Shown here one piece after another: positions 24,633 through 34,224 of a DNA stretch of 64,000 nt. The notes below the pieces were generated by a model that ran no database searches, was not told the DNA's origin, and worked only from the letters and a program-made list of their open reading frames with translations. Position 1 is the stretch's first letter; each line of letters opens with the position of its first letter. The DNA is from Anaerolineaceae bacterium (GTDB lineage: Bacteria; Chloroflexota; Anaerolineae; Anaerolineales; Anaerolineaceae), in the NCBI GenBank assembly GCA_016841365.1, contig JAENZI010000004.1:124001-188000 (forward strand), in the 5' to 3' direction. The translations under genes and the position numbers were made by a program.

Positions 24633-26357
24633 TCATGCAATGGGTAAATTGAAGTAGAGGGTGCTGCCTACGCCTTCTTCGCTCCTGGCCCAAATATAAC
24701 CGCCATGGGATTCGATCATGTGCCTGGCGATGGATAAGCCTAACCCTGTCCCGCCACCGGCGCGTGCCCGATCTGCCTTGTAAAAGCGTTCGAAGATCCT
24801 GCTCAAATCTTTCTTTGGGATTCCAACACCCGTATCCTGGACGAAGAACACAATATGTTCGCCTTCCCGGTAGGCAGAGAGCGTGATCTTACCGCCTGGT
24901 GGGGTGAACTTGATGGCGTTGTGCACCAGGTTGATCAATACCTGGGTGATGCGGTCCGGGTCGGCGAAGACAGCGGGCAGATCTGGTTGGCAATCAAAAT
25001 GCAATTCAAGCCCGGCGCGCTCGGCTTGCAGCACCATCCGTTCATAAGATGGCCTGAGCAGGTCACAGGGCTGTATGCGGTGGAAGGATAAGGGCACTTT
25101 GCCCGATTCGATTCGAGAAAGCTCGAGCAGTTCGTTCACAAGCTGCGTCAGGTTGTCGATTTCCGTCTCCATTCGCAGGATGAAACGCTTTGCGGCTGGC
25201 GGGTCATCCAGTGCGCCTTCTTGCAGGGTCTCTGCCAGCGCCTTGAGGCTTGCCAGCGGGGTGCGCAGTTCATGCGAGACGTTACTGATGAAATCCCGCC
25301 GAACGGTTTCAAGCCGGCGCAACTGGGTCAGGTCTTGAAAGAGGAGCAGGGTTGACCCGGGCAGGGAAATCTCCAGGGGAATGCCGATCACCTGTAAGAA
25401 AAGGTGCTGCGGGCCGATTTCGAGCATGGTGCTTTGCCTTTTCCCCTGGTTGGCTTCTTGCCACAGCTCAACCAGTTGGTGGTAGCGCATGACCTCCACA
25501 ACGGAGCGGCCCAAACCGGTTTTTTCGTTGATCTGGAAAAGGCGCCCAGCAGCGGGGTTTAATAACTGCACGTGACCTTCGTGATCGGCAATGATCACCC
25601 CATCGGTCATCTGGTTCAGCACTGCTGATAGTTTCGCGCGTTCCTTTGTGAGAGTATCAATCTGTGTTCCCAAGCGTTCTGCCATATCCTTGAAGGTTTC
25701 GACAAAGGCATGCAGGGGAGGCGGGGAATCTGGATATTCCAGGTTGGTGAAATTTCCCATTTGGATTTGTTGGGCAGCGATATTTAATTTTTCAATGGAT
25801 TGTTGAGAGCGATCCTGCACGATCAGGGCTAAACCAATCACCGCTGCTGAGCTGATCAGCAAAGCAAGCGCGCCAACGGCAAAGATCCACCTGAGATCGT
25901 GTTGATAAGTTGCCTTGGCTGACTGAAGCGTGATGTAGCCGAGAACTTGATTCCCTTCATCAGCGATGACGGTCGTCGTTGTGATCCCCTGGCGGTTCGA
26001 GATAGCCGCCTGACCCTGGCTTTGAGCTTGAGCAAACGCACCCATATCTGGCTGCGCGCCTTCTGGCAGCGACGATGCCAGGATCTCAGCGTTGGCATCC
26101 AGAAAGGTGATTTCTGCTGTTATTTGTTGGGTTGTTGTTTGAATAAGTTCAGATAAGTCGCTGCGATTGGGCTGTGGTTGATAAGCTGCCTGTGCTTGCG
26201 CTGCAATCAGGTGGGCTGTATTGAGGAGTTGATCCTCCCAGCGAATTTTATCCTCCTGCTGGACGCGGTTGACGATCACACCCGTCAGGATGCTGAAAAT
26301 CAGGACCAGCAGGATCAGGTAAGGCAGGGCAAACCGCCAGTGCGTATGGCGCGCCAT
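24633..26357 (-). CDS. phoR: PhoR-like sensor histidine kinase
   Basis: 574 aa. TM1 about 9-30, an extracytoplasmic domain of about 125 residues, TM2 about 158-180, HAMP, a PAS domain (about 243-345), HisKA with His362 (FISNVSHELRTPLASLK) and a C-terminal ATPase domain (DPDRITQVLINLVHNAIKF, GGTGLGLSIARHMIESHGG). The order TM-HAMP-PAS-HisKA and the FISNVSHELRTPL sequence are typical of PhoR in Gram-positive and Chloroflexota lineages. It lies 3 bases after phoB, its cognate regulator. The large sensor loop differs from the loop-less E. coli PhoR. Confidence 0.88.
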   Translation of the reverse strand: MARHTHWRFALPYLILLVLIFSILTGVIVNRVQQEDKIRWEDQLLNTAHLIAAQAQAAYQPQPNRSDLSELIQTTTQQITAEITFLDANAEILASSLPEGAQPDMGAFAQAQSQGQAAISNRQGITTTTVIADEGNQVLGYITLQSAKATYQHDLRWIFAVGALALLISSAAVIGLALIVQDRSQQSIEKLNIAAQQIQMGNFTNLEYPDSPPPLHAFVETFKDMAERLGTQIDTLTKERAKLSAVLNQMTDGVIIADHEGHVQLLNPAAGRLFQINEKTGLGRSVVEVMRYHQLVELWQEANQGKRQSTMLEIGPQHLFLQVIGIPLEISLPGSTLLLFQDLTQLRRLETVRRDFISNVSHELRTPLASLKALAETLQEGALDDPPAAKRFILRMETEIDNLTQLVNELLELSRIESGKVPLSFHRIQPCDLLRPSYERMVLQAERAGLELHFDCQPDLPAVFADPDRITQVLINLVHNAIKFTPPGGKITLSAYREGEHIVFFVQDTGVGIPKKDLSRIFERFYKADRARAGGGTGLGLSIARHMIESHGGYIWARSEEGVGSTLYFNLPIA

Positions 26358-26360
26358 TAA

Positions 26361-27077
26361 TTATCCTTCAAAGCGATAGCCGGCGCCTCTCACTGTGATG
26401 ATGCGGCGCGGGTTGGCAGGGTCCTGTTCGATTTTTTCACGCAGCCAGCGCACATGCACATCCACGGTGCGGCTGTCGCCGATGAAGTCCCATCCCCAAA
26501 CGCGTTCAAGGATGAATTCACGTGAGAGCACCTGCCCCTGGTGCTGCGCGAAAAAGGTCAGCAGTTCGTATTCCTTAGGCTTGAAGGCGATCACTTCACC
26601 ACCCACGGTGATTTCGCGGCGGATCATATCTATACGCAAATTGCCAAATTCAAGGATTTTGTCCTTGGTTTGGGTTTCTGTTTCTGAGACGTGGTTGACT
26701 TCTTCCCTGATCAGGCGCACGCGCCGTAGCATGGCTTTGACGCGGGCGATCAATTCACGCATGCTGAAAGGCTTTGCCATGTAATCGTCTGCGCCGACCT
26801 CAAGACCCACAACCCGGTCAATTTCATCGTCGCGGGCGGTGAGCATCAGGACAGGTGTGGACATTTCATGCCTTAGAATGCGGCAAATTTCAAATCCATC
26901 CATCCCGGGCAGCATCACATCCAGGATGATCAGATCCGGCTTGAGTTCCCGTGCCAGGTCCAGGGCTTTAGCCCCGTCCCCGGTGGTTTCAACGTCATAG
27001 CCTTCTTTTTTCAGGGTATATGCCAGTGTTTCCTGAAGTGAGATTTCATCATCAACAACTAATATTTTTTCTGCCAT
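26361..27077 (-). CDS. phoB: PhoB-like response regulator
   Basis: 238 aa. Receiver domain with phospho-acceptor Asp53 ([13 protein letters not shown]), Thr (LMLTARD) and Lys (YMAKPF), then a winged-helix domain with [24 protein letters not shown]-like PhoB/PhoP features and a normal end ([13 protein letters not shown]). Its Shine-Dalgarno AGGAG lies inside the last codons of the upstream glycosyltransferase gene, 2 bases away, so the two are translationally coupled. Assignment to the phosphate system rests on PhoR architecture and on pstB and phoU downstream. Confidence 0.88.
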   Translation of the reverse strand: MAEKILVVDDEISLQETLAYTLKKEGYDVETTGDGAKALDLARELKPDLIILDVMLPGMDGFEICRILRHEMSTPVLMLTARDDEIDRVVGLEVGADDYMAKPFSMRELIARVKAMLRRVRLIREEVNHVSETETQTKDKILEFGNLRIDMIRREITVGGEVIAFKPKEYELLTFFAQHQGQVLSREFILERVWGWDFIGDSRTVDVHVRWLREKIEQDPANPRRIITVRGAGYRFEG

Positions 27078-27079
27078 TT

Positions 27080-28285
27080 CTAACTCCTCATTGATTCCAG
27101 GAGGGCGGTAAACTTATCCGCCAATTCCACACGAGAAAATTCTGTTTCAATTGTCCTGCGTCCATTCATGCCCATTTCACGGCAGATCTCAGGGTTCTCT
27201 GCCAGATGGCGGATTGCGGATGCCAGTTCGTCCGGATTGCCGGGCGGCACCGCAATGCCAGCTTGGGCTTCTTCGACAACTTCTTTGATGACACCTTCGA
27301 TCGCCAAGATCACCGGTCGGCCTGCTGCCATGTAATCAAAGACCTTGTTTGGGTAGGTCGTTTTGTACAGCTCAATCGGTTTCAAGATCGCCAGGCAGGC
27401 ATCAGATGCTGCCAGCGCTGTTTTCATAGCAGATTTTGGCACCGGCGGTAGAAAGTGAATGTTTGATAACCGGCGTTCTTCAGCCTCCGCAACCAGGCGG
27501 GGTTTTTCTTTACCCGAGCCCAGCAAAACGATTTGAATGGACGGCTCCTCAAGTAGAAGTTGCGCCGCTTCGAGCACAACATCGAGGTCGTTCGACATGC
27601 CATGCGCACCGGCGTAGAGCACGACGAAGTGGCCTTCCAGTCCATGCTCCTGCCTGAAGTCAAGCCCTTTTGCATCTGGGTCGAACATATCCGGGTCGGC
27701 ACCATTGGGGATGAGGGTCACATGTTCGGCGCCGTGAGATTGCACATGGCTGATGTAACCAGGTGAATTGACGATCACCTGGTCGGCGTGCCGATAAAGG
27801 AATCTTTCCAGCCATTCCGAAAGCCTGATCAGGCATTTGTTCTTGAGCACGCCCACCGCCACAGCGAAAGCAGGCCACAGGTCGCGCACTTCAAGCAAGA
27901 ACGGGCAACCCTTCAATCGTGCCAGCAGCCATGCGGTCGGTCCCTGAAAGATGGGCGGGGTCGTGCCCCACACAAGATCCACTTTTCGAACAAATAGACC
28001 GTTGATGAAGGATGAGATCATAAAGCTCAGAAAACTGAACACACGCCAAATAAATGAGCGGTGCAGTGCGGGCAGTGTGTAACTGCGGATGATGGTCACA
28101 CCCAGATCATCAGTTTGCTTCCTGACCCGCATCCCGGTCTCATCACCTGTCAGGTAGCTGACCGGGCTGGCGATCACGGTTACCTGGTGCCCCTGACGAA
28201 CGAGGTGCCTGGCAAGTTCGTGATGGCGGGTGCCGCCGGGTTCATCCAGCGCGGCAAAGGCCTGATGGATCAGGAGGATATGCAT
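27080..28285 (-). CDS. Glycosyltransferase family 4 (WbuB-like)
   Basis: 401-aa GT-B retaining glycosyltransferase. The N-terminal acceptor domain has [20 protein letters not shown], and the C-terminal donor domain has [14 protein letters not shown], the family motif, then a [15 protein letters not shown] block with the expected Glu-equivalent region replaced by VFDYMA. It should add a sugar to a lipid-linked or growing polysaccharide at the inner membrane face. It follows the heparinase-like gene by 36 bases and runs straight into phoB, so polysaccharide genes and phosphate regulators may share a transcript. Confidence 0.88.
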   Translation of the reverse strand: MHILLIHQAFAALDEPGGTRHHELARHLVRQGHQVTVIASPVSYLTGDETGMRVRKQTDDLGVTIIRSYTLPALHRSFIWRVFSFLSFMISSFINGLFVRKVDLVWGTTPPIFQGPTAWLLARLKGCPFLLEVRDLWPAFAVAVGVLKNKCLIRLSEWLERFLYRHADQVIVNSPGYISHVQSHGAEHVTLIPNGADPDMFDPDAKGLDFRQEHGLEGHFVVLYAGAHGMSNDLDVVLEAAQLLLEEPSIQIVLLGSGKEKPRLVAEAEERRLSNIHFLPPVPKSAMKTALAASDACLAILKPIELYKTTYPNKVFDYMAAGRPVILAIEGVIKEVVEEAQAGIAVPPGNPDELASAIRHLAENPEICREMGMNGRRTIETEFSRVELADKFTALLESMRS

Positions 28286-28321
28286 AACGTTAACATTTTA
28301 CTCGATTATTAACAAGTGGTG

Positions 28322-30226
28322 TTATTCGGTGAATTCCCAGTTGGATTGGAGTGTGAGCGGCAGCCTGCCTGTCAGCGTTGCCACCAGCATCAATGCGGGG
28401 GCACGTTGTCCATAAGTTGAGGAAACCCAGCCCCATGTGGGTTGGGGCGATATTTGCCCAAAGAGACGTTCCCCTGCTCGGAATAGATTGAGATGTTCAG
28501 CACCTGAAATTGTAAGGCTGAATGAAAATTCAGCACCGGTCAGGCGTATTTTGTTACTTTCTTCAAATTTATAATCCCAGTCAGGTAACAGCCAGGTCAG
28601 GGTCGCGGTGTGAACGGCTTTGTTAGGCTTCCCATAGGGCAAAACCGTATCGGTCACCAGCCATCCGCGCGGATCAGCCGCCAGTGTGCGCTGGTGGAGT
28701 GCGTCGGATTTGCGGTACCCGTCATGCTCCGCTGTCAGGCGGATGATCCGACTTTCGTCATCAATCTCGTGCGCCAAGATCTGGGCTTGTGCCCAGTCGA
28801 GCCATAAAAACCGTCCTGCGCGCAGCATCTGATCCTCTCCGTCCAGGGTGAGGGTGTTGTGAACTTGGGTGCCTGCCAGGGCATTATCCCATGGCGATGG
28901 TGCGTTGTATTGATAGGTGCCCGGGTCTTGGGTAACGTTGACGCCCTGCCACCACAGATCAACGTGGAGTTGATCGGCATGCGATGGGCGGTCCGTAAAC
29001 TGTGCAGTGCGGATAAAAGCACGCCTGTCATTTCCGTCTATCCGCAGCATGTCCGATGCCTGCGGCTGGGGTTGCTTTTGGGCAATTGATGCAGTCAGGG
29101 TAAACCAATCCGCCATCTCAGCAAGCTCGGGCTGGTCAAAGATGTCCTGGTTGAGGAAGGCTTTAGCGGCGGCATCCAGCACCGGTCGGAAATCTGAATA
29201 GGGGCACGCCGTCAGCGGCAGGATGTAAGCGCCGTCGTTTGCACCCAAGTTGGGGGTTTCGCCTGTCTGAGGATCGGTGAGCGCCCATAACCAGCGGGTG
29301 GCTGATGCGAGTCGGGAGCGGGTTTTTTCTGGCCATTCGGGCTGACCGGCGGATCTGCGGACGTGGTCAGCATATAATGCCGTCTGCAGCATCAGGCGGT
29401 GATAGTTGACGCTGTGCTGCACATAAGTGCCAAACTCGTCTATTTGGTGCTGAAAGCCCCAATTCAGCCAGCGACAGCCAAGTCTGCGCCACTTTTCGGC
29501 CTGGGGGTGATCAGCCAGATAAATGCCGGCGGTGTACAATCCGGCTGCCTCTGTGAGGAGGTGGTTGTTGTTTTGTGCCCGGGCATAAACCAGCGTGGGC
29601 GGAATGCGCTGTGCGTGGTCGGCAATCGCTTGCCACAATCGTTCCCGGTTGGCGGGTGTCGAAGACGGCGCAGCGGCAAAGGCACGATCACAGAAGACCA
29701 TTGCCATCAGGCGGATGGCGACTTCCTGTGCAGATTGCCACTGCCGCCCCAAGTTAGGTGGGTGTGCTGCCAAAAATTGAAAGGTGTTATCCCAAAAAAG
29801 TTGGGCATCGGCGGGGTCTTTGCTGAAAGCAAAAGCCCTGGCTAAGGTGATAGCCCAGCCAAAACGCCCCGGCTCCCAGATGAATTTGATGTCTTCTTCA
29901 GGGGGTGTTTCCTCCAAGACGGTCCAATGCTCGGGTGCAGACCCGGCATTTAGATCGAGCGGGACGGGTTCGCCGCCGAATAGCCTTAGCATACCCCGGC
30001 CGATTTCATCCGCATATGCCAGGGTAAGGTCTTTTTGGGCTGGTGTTGGGTTAGGGAAGGATGCAAAAGGGCCGATGCTGGGCGCGATTGTGTGAGTGTC
30101 CCTCACGCTGGGGGTGACCCGGCGATAGTGGCCGCTTTTTAGTCCGATTTGATAAAGTGCGTATTGCCAGAGTTTTGTTATCCCCAGGTAGCGGCAGGCT
30201 TTAATCGCTTTGATCATTCGGTTCAT
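28322..30226 (-). CDS. Heparinase II/III-like alginate-lyase-family protein
   Basis: 634 aa. The N-terminal half is an alpha/alpha toroid (around NNHLLTEAAGLYTAGIYL, then HSVNYHRLMLQTALYAD), and the C-terminal half is the beta-sheet heparinase II/III domain (DQLHVDLWWQGVNVTQDPGTYQYN and AGTQVHNTLTLDGEDQM, with candidate catalytic His and Tyr residues). No signal peptide is seen, so it probably acts inside, or at the membrane during polymer synthesis, as in many exopolysaccharide clusters. I start at the ATG 30226; the earlier in-frame TTG has no ribosome site. It sits between the oxidoreductase and the GT4. Confidence 0.82.
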   Translation of the reverse strand: MNRMIKAIKACRYLGITKLWQYALYQIGLKSGHYRRVTPSVRDTHTIAPSIGPFASFPNPTPAQKDLTLAYADEIGRGMLRLFGGEPVPLDLNAGSAPEHWTVLEETPPEEDIKFIWEPGRFGWAITLARAFAFSKDPADAQLFWDNTFQFLAAHPPNLGRQWQSAQEVAIRLMAMVFCDRAFAAAPSSTPANRERLWQAIADHAQRIPPTLVYARAQNNNHLLTEAAGLYTAGIYLADHPQAEKWRRLGCRWLNWGFQHQIDEFGTYVQHSVNYHRLMLQTALYADHVRRSAGQPEWPEKTRSRLASATRWLWALTDPQTGETPNLGANDGAYILPLTACPYSDFRPVLDAAAKAFLNQDIFDQPELAEMADWFTLTASIAQKQPQPQASDMLRIDGNDRRAFIRTAQFTDRPSHADQLHVDLWWQGVNVTQDPGTYQYNAPSPWDNALAGTQVHNTLTLDGEDQMLRAGRFLWLDWAQAQILAHEIDDESRIIRLTAEHDGYRKSDALHQRTLAADPRGWLVTDTVLPYGKPNKAVHTATLTWLLPDWDYKFEESNKIRLTGAEFSFSLTISGAEHLNLFRAGERLFGQISPQPTWGWVSSTYGQRAPALMLVATLTGRLPLTLQSNWEFTE

Positions 30227-30354
30227 GCGCTGGCATTCTTTCAACGGTAAATAACAGGCTGCAAATCATCACTAAATGCAACCGGTAATTTTCTAAATTT
30301 CAACTCTCAGCATTAGGCAAAAAGCAACCTTTTCAACGGGGGCTTTGCAGGAAT

Positions 30355-32535
30355 TTATTCAGCCTTTATTGTTTTGGGCAGTTCAATTGTGGTCTTTTTC
30401 CCGCTGCGTAAGGCATCCACGGCAGCAAAACTGGCTTGAGTTACGCCTAAGGCTTGCTCATAAGGGATGGGTGGAGCATTCTTGCTCTGCACGGCTTGTA
30501 GAAATGCCCGCCAGGCATTGAAGTGCCCCTTATCTTGCTGCAGCAGGTGACGTTTGACCGTGCGCCGGCCTTTGGAGATCATCTCGAGCTTGCGCCAATC
30601 GTGCAAAACCGCGACCCTGCCGCCGGTGAAAACTTCCAAGTATTCCTTCAAGAATGCTCTGTCGCCATTGGCAAGATATGAGATCACGCCTAATGAGCCA
30701 TCCGGGTAGCTGAAGCGTAAGACGACATTATCTTCGCTGTATTTGCCGTTGTCGGGCAAGCCTTGTGCGCTTACCTCGATGGGGTTTTCACCAATCAAAA
30801 AGGTCAGAAAGTCGATGAAATGACAGCCTTCACCGACGATCCTTCCGCCGCCAATTTCAGGGTCAATCAGCCAGTGTTCGGGCGGCAATTGGTTTGCATT
30901 GATGCGGTAATGGGCAAAGAGCGGTTCCTGCCGCTGGTCAACAAAGGCTTTGAGGTGTTCGGCTAAGGGGGCAAACCGGCGGTTGAAGCCGAGCATCAAC
31001 AGCGGGTGCGCCTCATTTTGCAGCACATCCGAAATTTCTGCGAGTTGCTGCGGGTTGATGGCTAAGGGCTTTTCACAATAGACATGCTTACCGGCTTTGA
31101 AGGCGCTTAAGATCTGCTGTGTATGAAGGTTATGGCGGGTGAGGATGGCTATCAGGTTGATCGCGGGGTCTTCAATCACGGCGGTGGGGTCGCTGGAGGC
31201 AAACCCAAAACCGAACCGCTGGGCAGCATGATGTGCGCTGACACCTGAAGCAGAAATGATCCCAACCGGGGCGACCAGACCCGACTTTTTGATTACCGGC
31301 AGAAAGGTGGAGAGGGCATAATTGCCTGCACCAAGGACGCCTAAGGCTAAAATGTCTCCGGGTTTGACGCGCACGGTCGGCGCCAGCTTGTTCGGAATGC
31401 GATTGTCGCTGGGCAGGGGTTGCTCTTCGTAGGTCAGCAGTACCCCAAGGTAGGGTTCATCGCCAGTGATGAGTTCATAGGCTCGTTCCCCTTCCTCGAT
31501 GGGGATGCGGTGGGTGATCAATGGGGCGACATCCAGCTTATCCTGCGCCAGGAGGTTGAGGAAGGCTTCCATGTTGCGGGTTTCAGTCCAGCGGACGTAA
31601 CCGATGGGATAATCCTGCCCCTTTTCTTCAAAATCCGTATCATAGCGCCCAGGTCCATAAGATCTTGAAACGACCAGGTCTAATTCTTTTTCATAATAGG
31701 GTTTGCGGGGGACCTGCAGACCGACCGCGCCAACCGCGACGATTTTCGCCTTGTCCCGGGCGATCTCTCCAGCTAATTCAACGGGGTCATTTGATTTCGT
31801 GTCCGCACAGATCAGAACCGCGTCTACACCCTTGCCGCTTGAAAGTGCCGCGGCGGCTTCCACAGCTTGATCCCGTGTGACGGCGTTCACAGCACCCAAT
31901 TTTTCAGCAAGTACAACCCGTTCAGGATCAAGGTCAATGCCCAACACACGGCATCCCGCAGCAGAAGCGATCCCGGTTGCCAGCAGCCCCAGCAAACCCA
32001 GACCGATCACCGCAACGTTGGCCCCTACCTGAACATCAGCGAGCCGAAAACCCTGCATCGCCACCGCACCGATAGTGGCAAACGCGGCTTGCTCAAAATC
32101 AACGGCATCCGGAATGCGGACCAGCAGGTTTTGAGGGATATTCGCAAACTCTGCGTGGACAGCATACCCGCCTCCGCCGCAAGCCACCCGATCACCGGCG
32201 CGAAAACCGCTCAGGTTCGAGCCAGTTTCTACGATCGTTCCGGCTGAGGAATATCCCAGGGTGAGCGGTTGATCGAGTTTGTTCCTGGCTGCATCTAAAG
32301 TCGAAAGCAGCCCCTCGCGCTTGGCTTTGTTCAGCACCTGCTGCACCAGGTCTGGCCTGGATTGTGCTTTACCTATAAGGCCCTGTTTGGCAAACTCAAC
32401 CAGCATGCGCTCGGTGCCCGCAGATACAAGCGATGCCGCCGTGCGGACTAAGGCAGCTTTTTCGCCAACTTGTGGAACGGGGATGTCAACCACCTGTGTT
32501 TTTCCGGTTTTCATGTCTTGCAGCAATTGTTTCAT
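30355..32535 (-). CDS. Bi-domain oxidoreductase: zinc-type alcohol dehydrogenase fused to Gfo/Idh/MocA
   Basis: 726 aa. Residues 1-370 are an MDR alcohol dehydrogenase (TLGYSSAGTIVETG, VAVIGLGLLGLLATGIA) and residues about 390-720 a Gfo/Idh/MocA NAD(P)-dependent sugar oxidoreductase (LGVLGAGNYALSTFLP, HVYCEKPLAINPQQL). This fusion is regularly found next to heparinase-like and GT4 genes in envelope-polysaccharide loci. It probably oxidises or epimerises a nucleotide sugar, but the substrate is not known. A minus-strand TATAAT at 32574-32579 lies about 40 bases before the start. It is the first gene of a minus-strand run reaching phoR. Confidence 0.88.
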   Translation of the reverse strand: MKQLLQDMKTGKTQVVDIPVPQVGEKAALVRTAASLVSAGTERMLVEFAKQGLIGKAQSRPDLVQQVLNKAKREGLLSTLDAARNKLDQPLTLGYSSAGTIVETGSNLSGFRAGDRVACGGGGYAVHAEFANIPQNLLVRIPDAVDFEQAAFATIGAVAMQGFRLADVQVGANVAVIGLGLLGLLATGIASAAGCRVLGIDLDPERVVLAEKLGAVNAVTRDQAVEAAAALSSGKGVDAVLICADTKSNDPVELAGEIARDKAKIVAVGAVGLQVPRKPYYEKELDLVVSRSYGPGRYDTDFEEKGQDYPIGYVRWTETRNMEAFLNLLAQDKLDVAPLITHRIPIEEGERAYELITGDEPYLGVLLTYEEQPLPSDNRIPNKLAPTVRVKPGDILALGVLGAGNYALSTFLPVIKKSGLVAPVGIISASGVSAHHAAQRFGFGFASSDPTAVIEDPAINLIAILTRHNLHTQQILSAFKAGKHVYCEKPLAINPQQLAEISDVLQNEAHPLLMLGFNRRFAPLAEHLKAFVDQRQEPLFAHYRINANQLPPEHWLIDPEIGGGRIVGEGCHFIDFLTFLIGENPIEVSAQGLPDNGKYSEDNVVLRFSYPDGSLGVISYLANGDRAFLKEYLEVFTGGRVAVLHDWRKLEMISKGRRTVKRHLLQQDKGHFNAWRAFLQAVQSKNAPPIPYEQALGVTQASFAAVDALRSGKKTTIELPKTIKAE

Positions 32536-32654
32536 AAGATTGCACTCATTTAATGTATTTGACGGATAATAGGATTATAGCGCAAACCTGATTTTGGCGG
32601 GGTATTTTTAGGTAGGGTGGATTATTGTGCAATCGGTAATATTTGGATGGATTA

Positions 32655-32684
32655 AAACAAAAATGCGAGCCCAAAGCCCGCATT
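32655..32684 (-). terminator. Intrinsic terminator after the FmdB-like gene
   Basis: Stem AATGCGAGC / GCCCGCATT (32662-32670, 32676-32684) with one wobble, then TTTTTGTTTT on the minus strand. Confidence 0.8.
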
Positions 32685-32702
32685 GACGTTTATTGAGTAG
32701 GA

Positions 32703-32999
32703 TTAATCTTTTTTAGGTTTGCTTGTGGATGCTTTTGGTTCCGGCTTTGTTTCGGTTTTGGTTTCGCTGTCCTTCTTGGTGCTTTCATCCTTATCAGACG
32801 AATAGGATTGACCGGAAGGGGAGCGGTTATCGGTGGCGTAAAAGCCTTTGCCCTTGAACACAATCCCGACTGGCGTATAAACCTTGCGCAGGGCAGGTTC
32901 ACCGCATTCCGGGCAGATGGTCAGAGGTTCTTCAGAGAAACTCTGGTATTGGTCAAAGCGGATTCCGCAATTTTCACACTGATAGGTATAGGTTGGCAT
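32703..32999 (-). CDS. FmdB-family zinc-ribbon protein
   Basis: 98 aa. The FmdB zinc ribbon occupies residues 1-45 with Cys8/Cys11 and Cys29/Cys32 (YQCENCGIRFD, ICPECGEPALRKV), followed by the usual GIVFKGKGFYATD. The rest is a Lys/Glu/Ser-rich disordered tail. Members are often named putative regulatory proteins; the true role is unknown. It has its own good promoter (33029-33057) and terminator, so it is a single-gene unit. Confidence 0.9.
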   Translation of the reverse strand: MPTYTYQCENCGIRFDQYQSFSEEPLTICPECGEPALRKVYTPVGIVFKGKGFYATDNRSPSGQSYSSDKDESTKKDSETKTETKPEPKASTSKPKKD

Positions 33000-33028
33000 T
33001 ACAAGCTTTCTAATTTTGATCCTTTCCG

Positions 33029-33057
33029 ATTATAGTCCGCTTGAATGTCAAAGGCAA
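33029..33057 (-). promoter_or_regulatory. Promoter of the FmdB-like gene
   Basis: On the minus strand TTGCCT (33052-33057), a 17-base spacer and TATAAT (33029-33034), about 30 bases before the start codon. Confidence 0.6.
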
Positions 33058-33158
33058 GTCTGATGAGGCGACTCATACGAATTTCTAACGAGGCATTTCA
33101 TTATGTTTAGGTTATCCGTAGTAAAAGGTCAGTGATGGAAACCCCTCCTTATCGCTGG

Positions 33159-33164
33159 TATAAT
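33159..33164 (+). promoter_or_regulatory. -10 box of a probably leaderless promoter for the LysM lipoprotein gene
   Basis: TATAAT ends 6 bases before the ATG at 33171. TGGAAA at 33136-33141 is a possible weak -35 box with a 17-base spacer. There is no Shine-Dalgarno site. Confidence 0.6.
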
Positions 33165-33170
33165 GCCCGC

Positions 33171-34187
33171 ATGCGAAAAAATTTGACAATTGTCTTGAGT
33201 TTGCTGATCGGGGCGGGAATCTTGTTTTCTGCTTGCGTGCAGCAAACCCCAGAAGGCATGCAAACTCCGACCGGTACTATTGAAGGTACTTTACGTCCCT
33301 ATCCATCGGATACGCCTTCAGCGACACCTTATCCGACGGATTATCACAGCCCCACACCCTCGCTAACCACGACACCCACACCTACACCTGTTTATTACAC
33401 CGTGAAGGCGGGTGATGATATGTACAGCATCGCTTTTCGGTATGGTCTCGAACCCGCCGCTGTAATGACAGCCAACCCCACTGTCAACCCAGGGATGATG
33501 TCGGTTGGAACATCTCTTCTGATCCCGGTTACGCCGATGCCGGAATTGACCCCAACCCTTGAGGTAACAATCTCGCCAACGCCCACACCTCGGTTTGCCG
33601 GTTTGAACCCGCCTGACTGTTACCCGGATGCCGTGGGTGGTTTGTGGTGTTTTACACTGGTAGAAAACAACGAAGCTGGTGCACTTGAAAACCTGACCGG
33701 GACTTTTGTGTTGAATTCAGAGGATGGACCCCGGGAGGAAATCGGCATGATCCTGTTAAACCTCCTGCCATCCGGCGCAGCCTTACCCCTGACAGCTTAC
33801 TTCCAACCCCCGCTGCCCGCACAATATACCCCCAGCGTGACGGTTGACTTTGTCTTACCTGTGATGCCCGATGATGATCGTTACCTGGATGCGGAAATCT
33901 CTGAGCAGTTTATCGAGATCAGCGAGGACGGCCGCGTTGCAGATGTGAGCGGTGTGGTATCCCTGCCCACAGACGGCGGTGATGCGGAATATGTGTGGGT
34001 CAACGCCACTGCCCTGGATGCCGAAGGGCGTGTGGTGGCTGTCCGCCGCTGGGAAGCCGATGGCGAGGTTGCCTCAGGTGAAAGCAATGCATTTTTGCTG
34101 ACGCTTTACAGCCTGGGCGACTCAATTGACCGCGTAGATATGTTGGTGGAAGCACAGCGGCTGGATGCACCCGCCGATGAACCCTGA
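33171..34187 (+). CDS. LysM-domain lipoprotein
   Basis: 338 aa. Lipoprotein signal peptide with lipobox LFSAC (Cys22), a Thr/Pro-rich spacer (about 25-73), one LysM peptidoglycan-binding domain (about 75-121: YYTVKAGDDMYSIAFRYGLEP), another Thr/Pro linker, and a C-terminal beta-rich domain (about 150-330) like the FxLyD-type domains of Anaerolineae surface proteins. It is probably anchored in the membrane and touches the cell wall. The lipobox and the -10 box fix the start at 33171 rather than at the in-frame ATG at 33132. Its last codons precede folP by 37 bases. Confidence 0.85.
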   Translation: MRKNLTIVLSLLIGAGILFSACVQQTPEGMQTPTGTIEGTLRPYPSDTPSATPYPTDYHSPTPSLTTTPTPTPVYYTVKAGDDMYSIAFRYGLEPAAVMTANPTVNPGMMSVGTSLLIPVTPMPELTPTLEVTISPTPTPRFAGLNPPDCYPDAVGGLWCFTLVENNEAGALENLTGTFVLNSEDGPREEIGMILLNLLPSGAALPLTAYFQPPLPAQYTPSVTVDFVLPVMPDDDRYLDAEISEQFIEISEDGRVADVSGVVSLPTDGGDAEYVWVNATALDAEGRVVAVRRWEADGEVASGESNAFLLTLYSLGDSIDRVDMLVEAQRLDAPADEP

Positions 34188-34224
34188 TGATTTTCTGGTT
34201 TACGATGGCGCAAAAAGGATTCTA

